A stretch of 32,301 nucleotides of DNA from Sphingobacterium sp. UBA7855 (GCA_002500745.1 DLST01000020.1:369212-401512), one strand, 5' to 3'; shown: positions 8,272 to 17,557, numbered from the stretch's first letter. The notes: generated from the letters alone by a model not told the origin. Numbers and translations: made by a program.

Positions 8272-8684
8272 TAATCGTTTCCTCCTATAATTACACCTGG
8301 CTTATTCACCAAAGGAACTTTCGTCAGGTTGCCATCTACTATGCTTTCAGGCAAGAAAATGTATTTCTTATCGTAAATGATGTTGTCAATGTAGAAACTC
8401 ACCCAATATTCGTTTGTCAGACCGAAAACCTGTTCGTCTATTGCTTCCACACGATCGAAAGATTTAGCGGCTATATTTCCTATAAAATGACGTAAAGTAG
8501 TGGTAGCAACCTGACGTCCATCCTTTTCGCCATAGCCTTTTGAGCTGATCAACACATTCTGAATCGCTATGTTCTTATCATTAATGACATAAACTGTCCA
8601 GTTTTTTGTCTCTACGGTCTCGCCTTCCAGAACGACGGCGATCATAATGTCTTTGACAATATTTTCAGGCAAATCTGCTTTCAT
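8271..8684 (-). CDS. Conserved Bacteroidota-type protein of unknown function, coupled to cmk
   Basis: 137 residues. I cannot name its function. It has no signal peptide, membrane segment or cysteines and looks like a soluble alpha/beta domain: an N-terminal helix (residues 5-17), then repeated beta-rich stretches (W-T-V-Y-V-I-N-D-K, E-Y-W-V-S-F-Y-I-D-N-I-I-Y, K-K-Y-I-F-L-P) and a short glycine-rich tail. It lies between topA (gap 2 nt) and cmk (overlap 1 nt), so all three are one transcript and probably translationally linked. The packing suggests a cytoplasmic housekeeping role tied to nucleotides or DNA, but that is only inference from position. Confidence 0.8.
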   Translation of the reverse strand: MKADLPENIVKDIMIAVVLEGETVETKNWTVYVINDKNIAIQNVLISSKGYGEKDGRQVATTTLRHFIGNIAAKSFDRVEAIDEQVFGLTNEYWVSFYIDNIIYDKKYIFLPESIVDGNLTKVPLVNKPGVIIGGND

Positions 8685-8686
8685 CC

Positions 8687-11086
8687 TTATTTAGACTTTG
8701 TAGTTTTCTTAGCTGGAGCCTTCTTAGCTGGAGCCTTTTTAGCTACGCTTTTCTTTTCTGTTGCTTTTGCTTTAACGGCTTTACCTTTTGGTGCATCAGC
8801 CTCAGCCCATTTCAACACATCAGCATACGTTATTTTGTCAATCTCAGTCCCTTTAGGGATTTTCAGGTTTTGCTTACCAAATCGAATGAATGGTCCCCAT
8901 CGGCCCTGTTCAATTTGAGCTTCCTCATTTTCATCAAATACGCGAATGACTTTTTCTATATCTTTTTGACGCTTGTCTTTAATGATCTGTATTGCCTCTT
9001 CCTCAGTAACGTCCAAAGGATCCAATCCTTTCGGTATAGAATAAAATGCCGAATTGTGGCGGATATAAGGTCCAAATCGACCCACCGCAACCGTCATTTC
9101 CTTCTCTTCAAATAAACCGACTTTTTTAGGCAATTTAAAGAGCTCCATGGCGTCCTCGAAAGTAATGGTTTCGATCATCTGCCCTTTACGTAAAGAAGCA
9201 AAGCGGGGCTTCTCCTCGTCATCCGGAGAACCAATCTGTACCAATGGGCCAAACTTACCGATGCGAACTGAAACGGGTTTTCCCGAAACCGGATCGATGC
9301 CAAGCTCTCGCTCGTTATTCGCACGATCAGCATTTTCTAAAGTATCCTCTACCTCAGAATGAAAGGGTCCATAGAAATCATGCAACATTTTTGTCCATTC
9401 CGTCAAACCATGCGCAATATCATCAAACTCCTTTTCGACATTCGCGGTAAAGTGAAAATCTACAATACCATTGAAATGTTCAACCAAAAAATCATTCACC
9501 ACAACGCCGATATCTGTTGGAAACATTTTTCCTTTCTCAGCGCCCGTAATTTCGGTTTTTGTGACTGCCGTTAATTCAGCATCCTTCAATGTCAATACTC
9601 GGTAATCACGTGACTTACCTTCACGCTCTTCTTTTACGACATAACCGCGATTTTGAATTGTGGAAATAGTAGGTGCATATGTTGAAGGACGACCAATTCC
9701 TAATTCCTCTAATTTTTTCACCAAAGCGGCTTCTGTATATCGTGCAGGAGGCCTTGTAAACCGCTCCGTTGCCGACATACTTTTCAAAGTCAATGGTTGA
9801 CCGGTAGTTAACGGTGGAAGGATAGCATTATCACTATCTTCATCCAAAGCACTTTCCTGATCGTCATCCAAAGATTCCATATAAACTTTTAAAAATCCAT
9901 CAAACTTCATCACCTCCCCTGAAGCGCTTAAGTCTTCTGAACGTGTCGATATGGCAATCTTTGCCAAAGTACGTTCAAACTCAGCCTCACTCATTTGTGA
10001 TGCGATCGCTCTTTTCCAAATAAGTTCGTACAACCGCTTTTCAGAAGCATCCCCATCGATGGTATGCTCAGAAAAATACGTCGGACGGATAGCTTCGTGC
10101 GCCTCCTGTGCACCTGATGTCTTCGTTTTATATTTTCTGACCTTATGATATTGGTCGCCATAAGCAGATTTAATCTCTTTTTCAGCCGCTTCAATTGCCG
10201 TATCGCTTAAATTAACAGAATCGGTACGCATATAGGTAATTCGTCCCGATTCATATAGCCTTTGAGCGACCTGCATCGTGCGCGCCACAGAAAACCCAAG
10301 TTTTCTACTGGCTTCCTGTTGTAATGTTGACGTTGTAAACGGAGCCGAGGGCGAACGTTTGGCAGGTTTTGTTTCTAAATTTTTAACAGAAAACAGAGCT
10401 GATTTACAATCTTCCAAAAACTTGGTAGCCTCCGCTTCCGTAGCAAAACGCTGTGGAAGCTCAGCTTTGAAACTATCTTTAACTTTTCCAGTATGAAAGA
10501 ACGCTACAATCTTAAAGGCAGCCTCTGGCTCAAATTTATTGATCTCACGTTCACGATCAACGATTAAACGGACGGCAACAGATTGTACTCGTCCTGCAGA
10601 CAATGAAGGTTTAACTTTCTTCCAAAGGACAGGAGATAACTCGAAACCAACCAACCGATCCAACACGCGTCGAGCCTGCTGAGCGTTAACAAGATTATAG
10701 TCTATTTTACGCGGATTGTCAATAGCTTTCAGAATAGCTGGCTTCGTAATTTCATGAAAAACAATCCTTTTCGTGCTCTCATCTTTCAATCCTAACGTCT
10801 CAAATAAATGCCATGAAATCGCTTCTCCTTCGCGGTCCTCATCGGACGCTAGCCAAACAGTTTCAGCAGCTTTAGCCAATTTCTTCAGCTCACTGACAAC
10901 AGCCTTTTTATCGGACGGAACTTCATACTTTTGTTCGAAATTATTTTCAGTATTAATCGCATCATCGGTTTTCACCAAGTCGCGAATATGTCCATAACTC
11001 GACTTAACCAAAAAATCCTTTCCTAAATATCCTTCTATCGTTTTCGCTTTCGCTGGAGACTCAACTATCAATAAATTTTTCGCCAT
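8687..11086 (-). CDS. topA: DNA topoisomerase I (type IA), lysine/alanine-tailed
   Basis: 799 residues. Relaxes negative supercoils by a transient 5'-phosphotyrosine link. The Toprim domain (1-150) carries E9 in V-E-S-P-A-K-A-K and the metal triad D82-x-D84-x-E86; the active-site tyrosine is Tyr285 in G-R-I-T-Y-M-R-T-D-S. After the catalytic core come repeats with a G-x-F/W-G-P core (K-F-G-P-L-V, R-F-G-P-Y-I, R-W-G-P-F-I) of the topoisomerase C-terminal repeat type. No Cys4 zinc ribbon is present; the protein ends in about 35 residues of Lys/Ala-rich sequence with repeated K-K-A-P-A, likely to bind DNA non-specifically. First gene of the topA, 137-residue protein, cmk operon. Confidence 0.97.
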   Translation of the reverse strand: MAKNLLIVESPAKAKTIEGYLGKDFLVKSSYGHIRDLVKTDDAINTENNFEQKYEVPSDKKAVVSELKKLAKAAETVWLASDEDREGEAISWHLFETLGLKDESTKRIVFHEITKPAILKAIDNPRKIDYNLVNAQQARRVLDRLVGFELSPVLWKKVKPSLSAGRVQSVAVRLIVDREREINKFEPEAAFKIVAFFHTGKVKDSFKAELPQRFATEAEATKFLEDCKSALFSVKNLETKPAKRSPSAPFTTSTLQQEASRKLGFSVARTMQVAQRLYESGRITYMRTDSVNLSDTAIEAAEKEIKSAYGDQYHKVRKYKTKTSGAQEAHEAIRPTYFSEHTIDGDASEKRLYELIWKRAIASQMSEAEFERTLAKIAISTRSEDLSASGEVMKFDGFLKVYMESLDDDQESALDEDSDNAILPPLTTGQPLTLKSMSATERFTRPPARYTEAALVKKLEELGIGRPSTYAPTISTIQNRGYVVKEEREGKSRDYRVLTLKDAELTAVTKTEITGAEKGKMFPTDIGVVVNDFLVEHFNGIVDFHFTANVEKEFDDIAHGLTEWTKMLHDFYGPFHSEVEDTLENADRANNERELGIDPVSGKPVSVRIGKFGPLVQIGSPDDEEKPRFASLRKGQMIETITFEDAMELFKLPKKVGLFEEKEMTVAVGRFGPYIRHNSAFYSIPKGLDPLDVTEEEAIQIIKDKRQKDIEKVIRVFDENEEAQIEQGRWGPFIRFGKQNLKIPKGTEIDKITYADVLKWAEADAPKGKAVKAKATEKKSVAKKAPAKKAPAKKTTKSK
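8694..8760 (-). repeat. Short direct repeats encoding the Lys/Ala/Pro tail of TopA
   Basis: The 14-mer TTAGCTGGAGCCTT occurs twice in direct succession (around 8708-8736) and its start recurs a third time as TTTTTAGCTACG. Read on the minus strand they encode the K-K-A-P-A repeats. Such arrays can gain or lose units by slippage, changing tail length. Confidence 0.6.
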
Positions 11087-11103
11087 CTAATTTGAGATTT
11101 GTG

Positions 11104-11134
11104 CAAATAAAGGCAATTCTAAAAGGAATGGCAA
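11104..11134 (-). promoter_or_regulatory. Candidate promoter of the topA operon
   Basis: On the minus strand: TTG (11132-11134), 20 nt spacer, TTTATTTG (11104-11111), one mismatch from TAnnTTTG. About 18 nt upstream of the topA ATG. Confidence 0.4.
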
Positions 11135-11229
11135 TAATTTATTGCAAAAAAGACAAAAAAAATAGATTTCTTAGCCATAATCGACAAATCCCGCTGAAAG
11201 CAAAACACATAAAAAATAAGATATATCTG

Positions 11230-11237
11230 TATATTTG
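11230..11237 (+). promoter_or_regulatory. Candidate -7 box (TATATTTG) for the GDPD lipoprotein gene
   Basis: Exact TAnnTTTG match 55 nt before the ATG at 11293; no TTTG at the -33 spacing. The rest of the 206 bp gap between topA and this gene shows no other clear signal. Confidence 0.4.
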
Positions 11238-11292
11238 CATCTTCGAAAGGGCAATACAACAACCTTCCCTATTTTTTTAAATATGATCGACA

Positions 11293-12207
11293 ATGAAAAG
11301 TAGTTTTCTCAGATTTGCCATTTTGGGCACGTTATTACCATTTGTGTCTTGTTCAGCCAGAAAAGAATCTGTAAAAGCAAATTCAGGCAATTTCCCTAAA
11401 CTGAGTTTGGAAGCCCATCGTGGGGGCCGAGGACTCTATCCTGAAGAGTCTATCGCTGCAATGAAAAATGCAATAAACATTGACAAAGTGACCACGTTAG
11501 AAATGGATTGCCATATCACCAAAGATCGCAAAGTGATCGTTTTTCATGATGACTATCTCAATCCCCAATTTGTACTGAAACCCAACGGTGCCGAAATTTC
11601 AGAAAAGGATAAATCGCTAAAGGTTTATAACATGCTCTATCGTGATTTGATTAAATATGATATTGGATCTAAATTTTATAAAGCCTTTCCGCAGCAGAAA
11701 AAACAAGTTACACGTATCGCAAAACTGTCGGATCTTATTGATAGTACGGAAGCATATGCTCAACACAAAAGAAACACTCCGATGTTCTACAACATTGAGG
11801 TTAAAAGTAAAGACGGTCAAGACGGCATATTGCATCCTCGCGTAGAAGAGTTTGTCGACCTTATCATTCAGGTTATCACCGACAAGAAAATCGCAGCAAG
11901 GACTATCATTCAGTCATTTGACAGCAGGGCAATTAAATACCTACACAAGGCTTACCCTCAGATCAGGGTGTCCTACCTCATAAATGGAAACGAACGTAAA
12001 GATGTCCACCAAACAATTACGGAGCTCGGTTTTACACCCTATAGTATAAGCCCGCAGTATAAAATCGTGACAAACGATTATATTAAGCAATGTCATAAGG
12101 CTGGCATTAAAGTAATTCCTTGGACGGTCAATACCAAAGAAGAAATAGAGCAATTAAAAACGATGAAAGTGGATGGCATCATCAGCGATTATCCCAATTT
12201 GTTTTAA
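11293..12207 (+). CDS. Glycerophosphodiester phosphodiesterase family lipoprotein
   Basis: 304 residues. It hydrolyses glycerophosphodiesters (deacylated phospholipid headgroups) to glycerol 3-phosphate and an alcohol. The N-terminus is a lipoprotein signal with a lipobox ending in Cys20 (F-V-S-C), so the mature protein should be anchored in the cell envelope. A TIM-barrel GDPD domain follows: E-A-H-R-G at 40-44 (His42, Arg43), L-E-M-D at 69-72 (Glu70, Asp72) and V-F-H-D at 83-86 (His85) give the catalytic/metal set. The end (I-P-W-T-V-N-T, then D-G-I-I-S-D-Y-P) is the usual GDPD closing strand pair. Convergent with the patatin gene; both would act on glycerophospholipids. Confidence 0.92.
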   Translation: MKSSFLRFAILGTLLPFVSCSARKESVKANSGNFPKLSLEAHRGGRGLYPEESIAAMKNAINIDKVTTLEMDCHITKDRKVIVFHDDYLNPQFVLKPNGAEISEKDKSLKVYNMLYRDLIKYDIGSKFYKAFPQQKKQVTRIAKLSDLIDSTEAYAQHKRNTPMFYNIEVKSKDGQDGILHPRVEEFVDLIIQVITDKKIAARTIIQSFDSRAIKYLHKAYPQIRVSYLINGNERKDVHQTITELGFTPYSISPQYKIVTNDYIKQCHKAGIKVIPWTVNTKEEIEQLKTMKVDGIISDYPNLF

Positions 12208-12273
12208 TAAACAGATCGAATCCTCATAAAAAATAATACGAAAATTGAGCGCTCGATGATTTTCACAGAGAAG

Positions 12274-12318
12274 CAACGTCCGGATCAAAATTCATTAGAT
12301 CCGGACGTTGTTTCTTTT
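12274..12318 (+). terminator. Terminator of the GDPD gene, overlapping the patatin 3' end
   Basis: 13 bp perfect stem CAACGTCCGGATC (12274-12286) and GATCCGGACGTTG (12298-12310), 11 nt loop, then TTTCTTTT on the plus strand. The right arm and loop lie inside the last codons of the convergent patatin gene, and its stop codon (12285-12287) overlaps the left arm. There is no T-run on the minus side. Confidence 0.8.
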
Positions 12319-13109
12319 AGTGCCTGCTCTATATAATCCTTACCTTTTTGAACCAAAAATTCAGTCCGATGATAATCCCATAGATTACAGATATTATAAG
12401 GTATATCAACAACTACGTCCGGGCGATATAAGTCGACTATCATCTGACTCATTTTCCTGCGCATCACATAGTAAGACGCCTGCAGAATATCCAATGAATT
12501 CGACGTCTTCGGATCGAGTTTTTTGATGGCAGAATATTGTTTGTCTGGTTTCGACTCAAGGTTAACCGCAATGATCAAGTTTTCTTTCCTTGTCACATGA
12601 TTTATGGGTAAGGGATTTAAAACACCACCGTCAACGTACACATGCTTGTTTTCCTCCACCGCCGTAAACACTGCCGGAATGGCGATAGAAGCGCGAATAG
12701 CATCATACATGCTCCCAAAATCCAGTACGACTTCCTTTTCGTAATTGAGATCCGTAGCCACAGCTTTGAACAAAATTGGAAATGTCTCTATATTACCATC
12801 AGGGATGACGGACTTTAATGCGTTAAACACCTTTACCCCTTTCATCATGCCCAACCCTCTCCAACTAAAATCCATCATGTTAAAGACCGACTTCTTGGTT
12901 AAGCGAAGCATCCAATCTTCTAAAAGATCCATCTTTCCCTGCGCATAAATCCCGCCAACGAGTGCACCTATAGAACACCCTACGACCTCATTTATTTCAA
13001 AACCCAACTCTTCCAACCGTCTGATAATGCCAATATGTACCAGTCCTCTTGCACCACCGCCGCCCAGGACGAGTGTAACTTTACGATTCAAAAAAGATTG
13101 CTCCAACAT
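12285..13109 (-). CDS. Patatin-like phospholipase (RssA/NTE-type)
   Basis: 274 residues, no signal peptide. A Ser-Asp dyad lipid acyl hydrolase. Seen: oxyanion loop G-G-G-G-A-R-G at 16-22, nucleophile elbow G-C-S-I-G at 44-48 (Ser46), and catalytic Asp160 in V-D-G-G-V-L-N-P-L-P, the D-G-G motif of patatins. All catalytic elements are intact and the length fits the single-domain bacterial group. It probably releases fatty acids from phospholipids or lysophospholipids at the inner face of the membrane; the substrate is not visible in sequence. Its last codons form part of the hairpin that ends the convergent GDPD transcript. Confidence 0.92.
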   Translation of the reverse strand: MLEQSFLNRKVTLVLGGGGARGLVHIGIIRRLEELGFEINEVVGCSIGALVGGIYAQGKMDLLEDWMLRLTKKSVFNMMDFSWRGLGMMKGVKVFNALKSVIPDGNIETFPILFKAVATDLNYEKEVVLDFGSMYDAIRASIAIPAVFTAVEENKHVYVDGGVLNPLPINHVTRKENLIIAVNLESKPDKQYSAIKKLDPKTSNSLDILQASYYVMRRKMSQMIVDLYRPDVVVDIPYNICNLWDYHRTEFLVQKGKDYIEQALKETTSGSNEF

Positions 13110-13180
13110 CGATAAACATTAAATAATAATCTGTTGACATTCCAAAAACAATTTAAACAAATTATCATCGTGATTATATG

Positions 13181-13188
13181 TATTTTTG
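13181..13188 (+). promoter_or_regulatory. Candidate -7 box (TATTTTTG) for the DsbA-family gene
   Basis: Exact TAnnTTTG match 29 nt before the ATG at 13218, with no matching -33 box. It lies inside a possible longer reading frame that starts at 13134, which argues for the downstream start. Confidence 0.4.
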
Positions 13189-13217
13189 ATTACAATATAC
13201 GCAGTAAAAAAAGAAAT

Positions 13218-13922
13218 ATGAAAATAGAAATTTGGTCGGACATCATTTGTCCATTTTGTTATATTGGTCTGACAAAGCTCGAAATGGCACTTCAGGAATC
13301 CGCAAATAAGCCAGCGGCTGAAATTATCTGGAAATCTTATCAGCTTAACCCCGACTATCCCGAAGATGCACCAGCAATACCCACTTATGACTATCTCGTA
13401 CAAACGAAAGGAATGAGCATGGATGATGTGGTTGCAATGACATCACAACTCAGCGCACAGGGAAGGGAGCTGGGAATTGCCCTGAATTTTGACAAAGCAG
13501 TTGTCGTAAATACACGAAAAGCGCATCGCCTGATCCATTTTGCCCAAGGCTACCAAAAAGGTACACCAATTAAGAAAGCGTTGTTTAAAGCGCATTTCAC
13601 AGACGGCCGAAATATTAACGACAACCAGATTCTTACGCATATTGCGACTCAATACGAACTTCCTGCTCATGCCATTAAAAACTTGCTCGAATCAGACGAT
13701 TTTGCTTACGATGTTGCGCAAGATATCCAAGAAGGCGTTAACCTTGGCCTGCGGGGAGTTCCATTCTTTGTATTCGACCGCAAATATGCTATCCCCGGAG
13801 CACAGCCCATGGAAGTTTTTCATAATACCATAAAGGAATGCTTAGCAAGCCAATCTGCTCCGCTGCAACAGAGAGGTGAAGAAGGCCCTTCATGTGATCC
13901 TGAAACAGGAAAATGTGAATAA
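13218..13922 (+). CDS. DsbA family oxidoreductase (FrnE-like)
   Basis: 234 residues from the ATG at 13218. The frame stays open upstream to 13134, but those 28 residues are hydrophobic/basic and unlike the family, and M-K-I-E-I-W-S-D-I-I-C-P-F-C is the canonical FrnE start. The redox motif C-P-F-C is at 11-14; a helical insertion follows and the thioredoxin fold closes with G-V-P-F-F-V-F-D (the cis-Pro loop) and G-A-Q-P. There is no signal peptide, so a cytoplasmic thiol-disulfide or isomerase role is likely, as for FrnE proteins linked to oxidative stress. The C-terminus carries an extra Cys pair (S-C-D-P-E-T-G-K-C-E). It sits 69 nt upstream of smc on the same strand and may be co-transcribed. 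Confidence 0.92.
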   Translation: MKIEIWSDIICPFCYIGLTKLEMALQESANKPAAEIIWKSYQLNPDYPEDAPAIPTYDYLVQTKGMSMDDVVAMTSQLSAQGRELGIALNFDKAVVVNTRKAHRLIHFAQGYQKGTPIKKALFKAHFTDGRNINDNQILTHIATQYELPAHAIKNLLESDDFAYDVAQDIQEGVNLGLRGVPFFVFDRKYAIPGAQPMEVFHNTIKECLASQSAPLQQRGEEGPSCDPETGKCE

Positions 13923-13991
13923 AGAAAGAAAAAAATCTTGTTTAATTTTACTATTTTCGCAAGCTTATAACGACAAACAAATTTGGTATAA

Positions 13992-16900
13992 ATGCAGTTA
14001 ACCAAACTAGAAATTAAAGGATTTAAGAGTTTCGGAGATAAAATCACGATCAACTTCAATGACGGTGTCACAGCGATTGTTGGCCCCAATGGCTGTGGGA
14101 AATCAAACGTGGTCGATGCAATACGCTGGGTACTCGGAGAGCAAAGTACGAAAATGCTGCGCTCAGATAAAATGGAAAATATTATTTTCAACGGGACAAA
14201 AAATAGAAAGCCCGCAAATCTTGCAGAAGTATCGCTGACCTTCAATAATAACAATAATATTTTACCAACTGAATTCTCCACAGTTACTGTCACCCGAAAA
14301 TTATTCCGAAACGGCGATAGCGAATATCGGTTGAATGATGTGAAATGTCGTTTAAAAGATATTACTGATTTGTTTTTGGATACTGGTGTCGGCGCCGATA
14401 GCTATTCCATTATTGAATTGAAAATGATTGATGAGATCATCAATAATAAGGATAACTCTCGACGAAACTTATTTGAAGAAGCATCCGGAATTTCAAAATA
14501 TAAAGTACGTAAAAAACAGACCCTAGCGAAATTAAGAGATACAGAAGCCGATCTTAGTCGTGTCGACGACCTACTTTTTGAGATTACAAAGAACCTCAAG
14601 TCTTTAGAAAATCAAGCTAAAAAAGCAGAGAAATACACCTTACTCAAATCAGAATACCGACAGAGCAGTATCGATCTGGCCTATTATAAAATCGCAGATT
14701 TCTCGACAGAACTAGAACGGCTTCAGACACAAGAATCCAACGTCCAGAAAGATGCACAAAATGTACAACAGAATATCCTGCATGCGGAAAATGACCTTCA
14801 ATCACTCCGTCAAACAAACTTAGAGCAGGAAAAAAATCTATCTGTACAGCAGAAAACTACACAGGAATTCATAAATAAGATTCGTGGTTACGAATCTGAA
14901 AAAAAGATCAAAAACGAAAAGGTTAAAAATCTCCAAGATAAAGAAAATCGTCTAAGCATTGATATAAACAGCGACAAACAACAACTTAATCACGTCGTTT
15001 ATACCATTAAGCGATTAAACGAAGAGTTATTTGACGAACAAAATAAACTGGACGGATTAAAAAGCAACCTGGAGTCGAATAAATTAGAAGTTGAAGAACT
15101 GAGAGGACAGCAACAATCTGCAAAAGGAAAGCTTGATATTTTTAATAAAAGTAACGCCGATTTACAAGCAAAGATCTATAAATTGGAAAAAGATCTTGCC
15201 GTATTTACGATACAGAAAGAGGCTCTTTTACAAGAACTAATTCGCAATAGTGAAGATACCGAAGCGAAAGAAAAAGAATTACAACAGTTCAATTCCGCTG
15301 TCGTAGAACTGGAAGGTCGTGTAGAAGCACAGCAATTACAGTACGATTCGGCAAATCAACTGGAAGAAGAGCTCCAGGAGCAAATCAGTCAATGTCAAGC
15401 AAACTTAGAAGAGTTCAAAGCCCAACTTGCCAAAGATCTTCGTCTGGTAGATGCCAAGCAAAACGAATATAATCTGACAAAATCTCTGGTTGACAATTTG
15501 GAAGGTTTTCCAGAATCCATCCGCTTTTTGAAGAAAAATGCAGGCTGGAAAAAACAACCACCGCTGCTTTCAGATGTATTGTTTTGTCAGGAAGATTACC
15601 GAGTCGCTATCGAGAATTACCTTGAACCTATTATGAACCATTATGTTGTCGATACACAACAGGATGCTGTTCAAGCCATTCAGCTACTAAGCGACGCCGC
15701 AAAAGGACGCGCAAATTTCTTTGTTTTAGATGCAATAACGACAACTCCTACCCCACCTCCTGTACCGAATAATAATTTAATGTCGGCCTTGGATGTGATT
15801 ACCGTAGACGAAAAATACAAGTCTTTGTGCACCTTACTACTCCAGCAGGTTTTCATCCTTAAACAGGAGCATGAAAAAGATCTGGATGAGAAACTTCCCG
15901 AATCAGGACAGGTAATTTTGCAAAAAAACGGACGTTATGCAAAACATCATTTGGGTATGTCAGGGGGATCTGTAGGACTGTTTGAAGGTAAACGTATTGG
16001 TAGAGCTAAAAACCTAGAAGTATTATCCCAAGAGATCAAGACAATCAACCAAGAAATTGGAAAACTTGAAAATAAGATAACGGCCGAAACAGCTCGTCTA
16101 GAAACCTTACGCGGCAATTCTCAAAAAGAGCTGATCAATGAGTTGCGCTTTCAGTTCAATCGGCTTAATAATGAGTTAATTACTGTCAAAACAAAGCAAG
16201 AGCAATATCAAACGTTCATCAACAACTCCCAAACACGCAAAAGAGATATTGAAGAGAAAGTTACTGCTATCGAGTCGAATTTAAAAATTGCTGAGCCCCA
16301 AATCCAAGAGTTACGGCTAGAAAAGGAACAGAGCGTTATCGAGTTAGCGCTACTGCAAGACCAATTTCATGAAATCTCTGAAATACTCAACGAAGAATCG
16401 ACCAGATATAATCAAGAGAATATTGCTTATCACCAACAGCTAAACAAAGTTTCGAATATCGCCAAAGATTTGGAATTTAGAGAAACACAAAAAGACGATC
16501 ACGAGATCCGTATCGAAAAGAATAGTGCAGAACTGGTTGAAGTGCAAGAAGCATTACGTACCACTATTCCTTTTGAAGACGATGAAGATCAAGATCTTAT
16601 CGCGATGTACGAGCAGAAGATTGCCTTAGAGGATGGACTGAAAGAATTGGAAGACAGCTATTATGCCGATAAGGAAAAAATTAATAATCTGGAAGATTCG
16701 TTAACGCAATTACGCCGTTCAAAAGAACAAAGCGATTTCCTTGTTTCCGAAATTAAAGATAAAAAAACAAGCCTTCAAATTGACCTGAATGCGTTAAAAG
16801 AACGCCTTTCCGTCGAATTTAACATTGAACTTAAAGACTTAATCGATCGAGAAGATATTCCTCAGCTTACAGAAGACCAAGCTACACTGACGGCCAAATG

Positions 16901-17534
16901 CAGTAAACTCAAGAAGCAGCTAGACGAATTCGGTACCATCAACCTGATGGCCAAAGAGGCTTTCGATGAGATGAACGAACGTTATGATTTCATCAATAAA
17001 GAAAAAGCAGATTTGATCGAAGCAAAAGGCTCTTTGATGGCGACCATCAAGGAAATTGACGACACCGCTAAAGTGCAGTTCATGTTTACATTCGATGCAG
17101 TAAGAAATAACTTTGTCAAAGTATTCCGTTCGTTATTTAACGAAGAAGATAGCTGTGATCTGATCTTGACAGACCCAAACAATCCTTTGGATTCAGACAT
17201 CGATATTATCGCTAGACCAAAAGGGAAAAGACCATTGTCTATAAATCAGCTATCGGGTGGGGAGAAAACATTGACTTCAACAGCCTTACTGTTCTCACTA
17301 TATCTTTCTAAGCCAGCGCCATTTTGTATATTCGATGAGGTGGATGCGCCTTTGGATGATACCAACATTGATAAATTCAACAATATTATACGGGATTTTT
17401 CTAAAAATTCCCAATTTATAGTGGTCTCGCACAATAAGAAAACAATCGCAAGCACAGATATCATTTATGGGGTCACCATGGTAGAACAAGGTGTATCGCG
17501 CGTAGTGGCTGTGGATCTACGTGAAGTGGCCTGA
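13992..17534 (+). CDS. smc: Chromosome segregation protein SMC
   Basis: 1180 residues, normal SMC length. A ring-forming ATPase that compacts and separates chromosomes, normally with ScpA and ScpB, whose genes are not in this window. Order of parts: N-terminal ATPase half with Walker A G-P-N-G-C-G-K-S at 31-38; coiled coil about 170-495 (Glu/Gln/Lys/Leu heptads); hinge about 500-672, ending in a glycine-rich stretch (M-S-G-G-S-V-G-L-F-E-G); coiled coil about 680-1010; C-terminal half with signature L-S-G-G-E-K-T-L at 1087-1094 and Walker B F-C-I-F-D-E at 1111-1116, then the D-loop A-P-L-D-D. All ATPase elements are intact. It ends at a clear hairpin terminator. Confidence 0.98.
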   Translation: MQLTKLEIKGFKSFGDKITINFNDGVTAIVGPNGCGKSNVVDAIRWVLGEQSTKMLRSDKMENIIFNGTKNRKPANLAEVSLTFNNNNNILPTEFSTVTVTRKLFRNGDSEYRLNDVKCRLKDITDLFLDTGVGADSYSIIELKMIDEIINNKDNSRRNLFEEASGISKYKVRKKQTLAKLRDTEADLSRVDDLLFEITKNLKSLENQAKKAEKYTLLKSEYRQSSIDLAYYKIADFSTELERLQTQESNVQKDAQNVQQNILHAENDLQSLRQTNLEQEKNLSVQQKTTQEFINKIRGYESEKKIKNEKVKNLQDKENRLSIDINSDKQQLNHVVYTIKRLNEELFDEQNKLDGLKSNLESNKLEVEELRGQQQSAKGKLDIFNKSNADLQAKIYKLEKDLAVFTIQKEALLQELIRNSEDTEAKEKELQQFNSAVVELEGRVEAQQLQYDSANQLEEELQEQISQCQANLEEFKAQLAKDLRLVDAKQNEYNLTKSLVDNLEGFPESIRFLKKNAGWKKQPPLLSDVLFCQEDYRVAIENYLEPIMNHYVVDTQQDAVQAIQLLSDAAKGRANFFVLDAITTTPTPPPVPNNNLMSALDVITVDEKYKSLCTLLLQQVFILKQEHEKDLDEKLPESGQVILQKNGRYAKHHLGMSGGSVGLFEGKRIGRAKNLEVLSQEIKTINQEIGKLENKITAETARLETLRGNSQKELINELRFQFNRLNNELITVKTKQEQYQTFINNSQTRKRDIEEKVTAIESNLKIAEPQIQELRLEKEQSVIELALLQDQFHEISEILNEESTRYNQENIAYHQQLNKVSNIAKDLEFRETQKDDHEIRIEKNSAELVEVQEALRTTIPFEDDEDQDLIAMYEQKIALEDGLKELEDSYYADKEKINNLEDSLTQLRRSKEQSDFLVSEIKDKKTSLQIDLNALKERLSVEFNIELKDLIDREDIPQLTEDQATLTAKCSKLKKQLDEFGTINLMAKEAFDEMNERYDFINKEKADLIEAKGSLMATIKEIDDTAKVQFMFTFDAVRNNFVKVFRSLFNEEDSCDLILTDPNNPLDSDIDIIARPKGKRPLSINQLSGGEKTLTSTALLFSLYLSKPAPFCIFDEVDAPLDDTNIDKFNNIIRDFSKNSQFIVVSHNKKTIASTDIIYGVTMVEQGVSRVVAVDLREVA

Positions 17535-17557
17535 CAACGCAAAACAATAGCTAAAAG

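Noticed and set aside
11092..11280. Small plus-strand ORF (62 codons) between topA and the GDPD gene
   Set aside because: It overlaps both promoter candidates, is Lys/Ile-rich as expected from AT-rich noncoding DNA and shows no recognisable features.
13134..13217. N-terminal extension of the DsbA-family protein
   Set aside because: Unlike the family, and a -7 box lies within it; the ATG at 13218 gives the canonical start.
13820..14293. Minus-strand ORF of 157 codons across the DsbA/smc junction
   Set aside because: It lies opposite the conserved SMC Walker A coding sequence and the DsbA end; a shadow frame.
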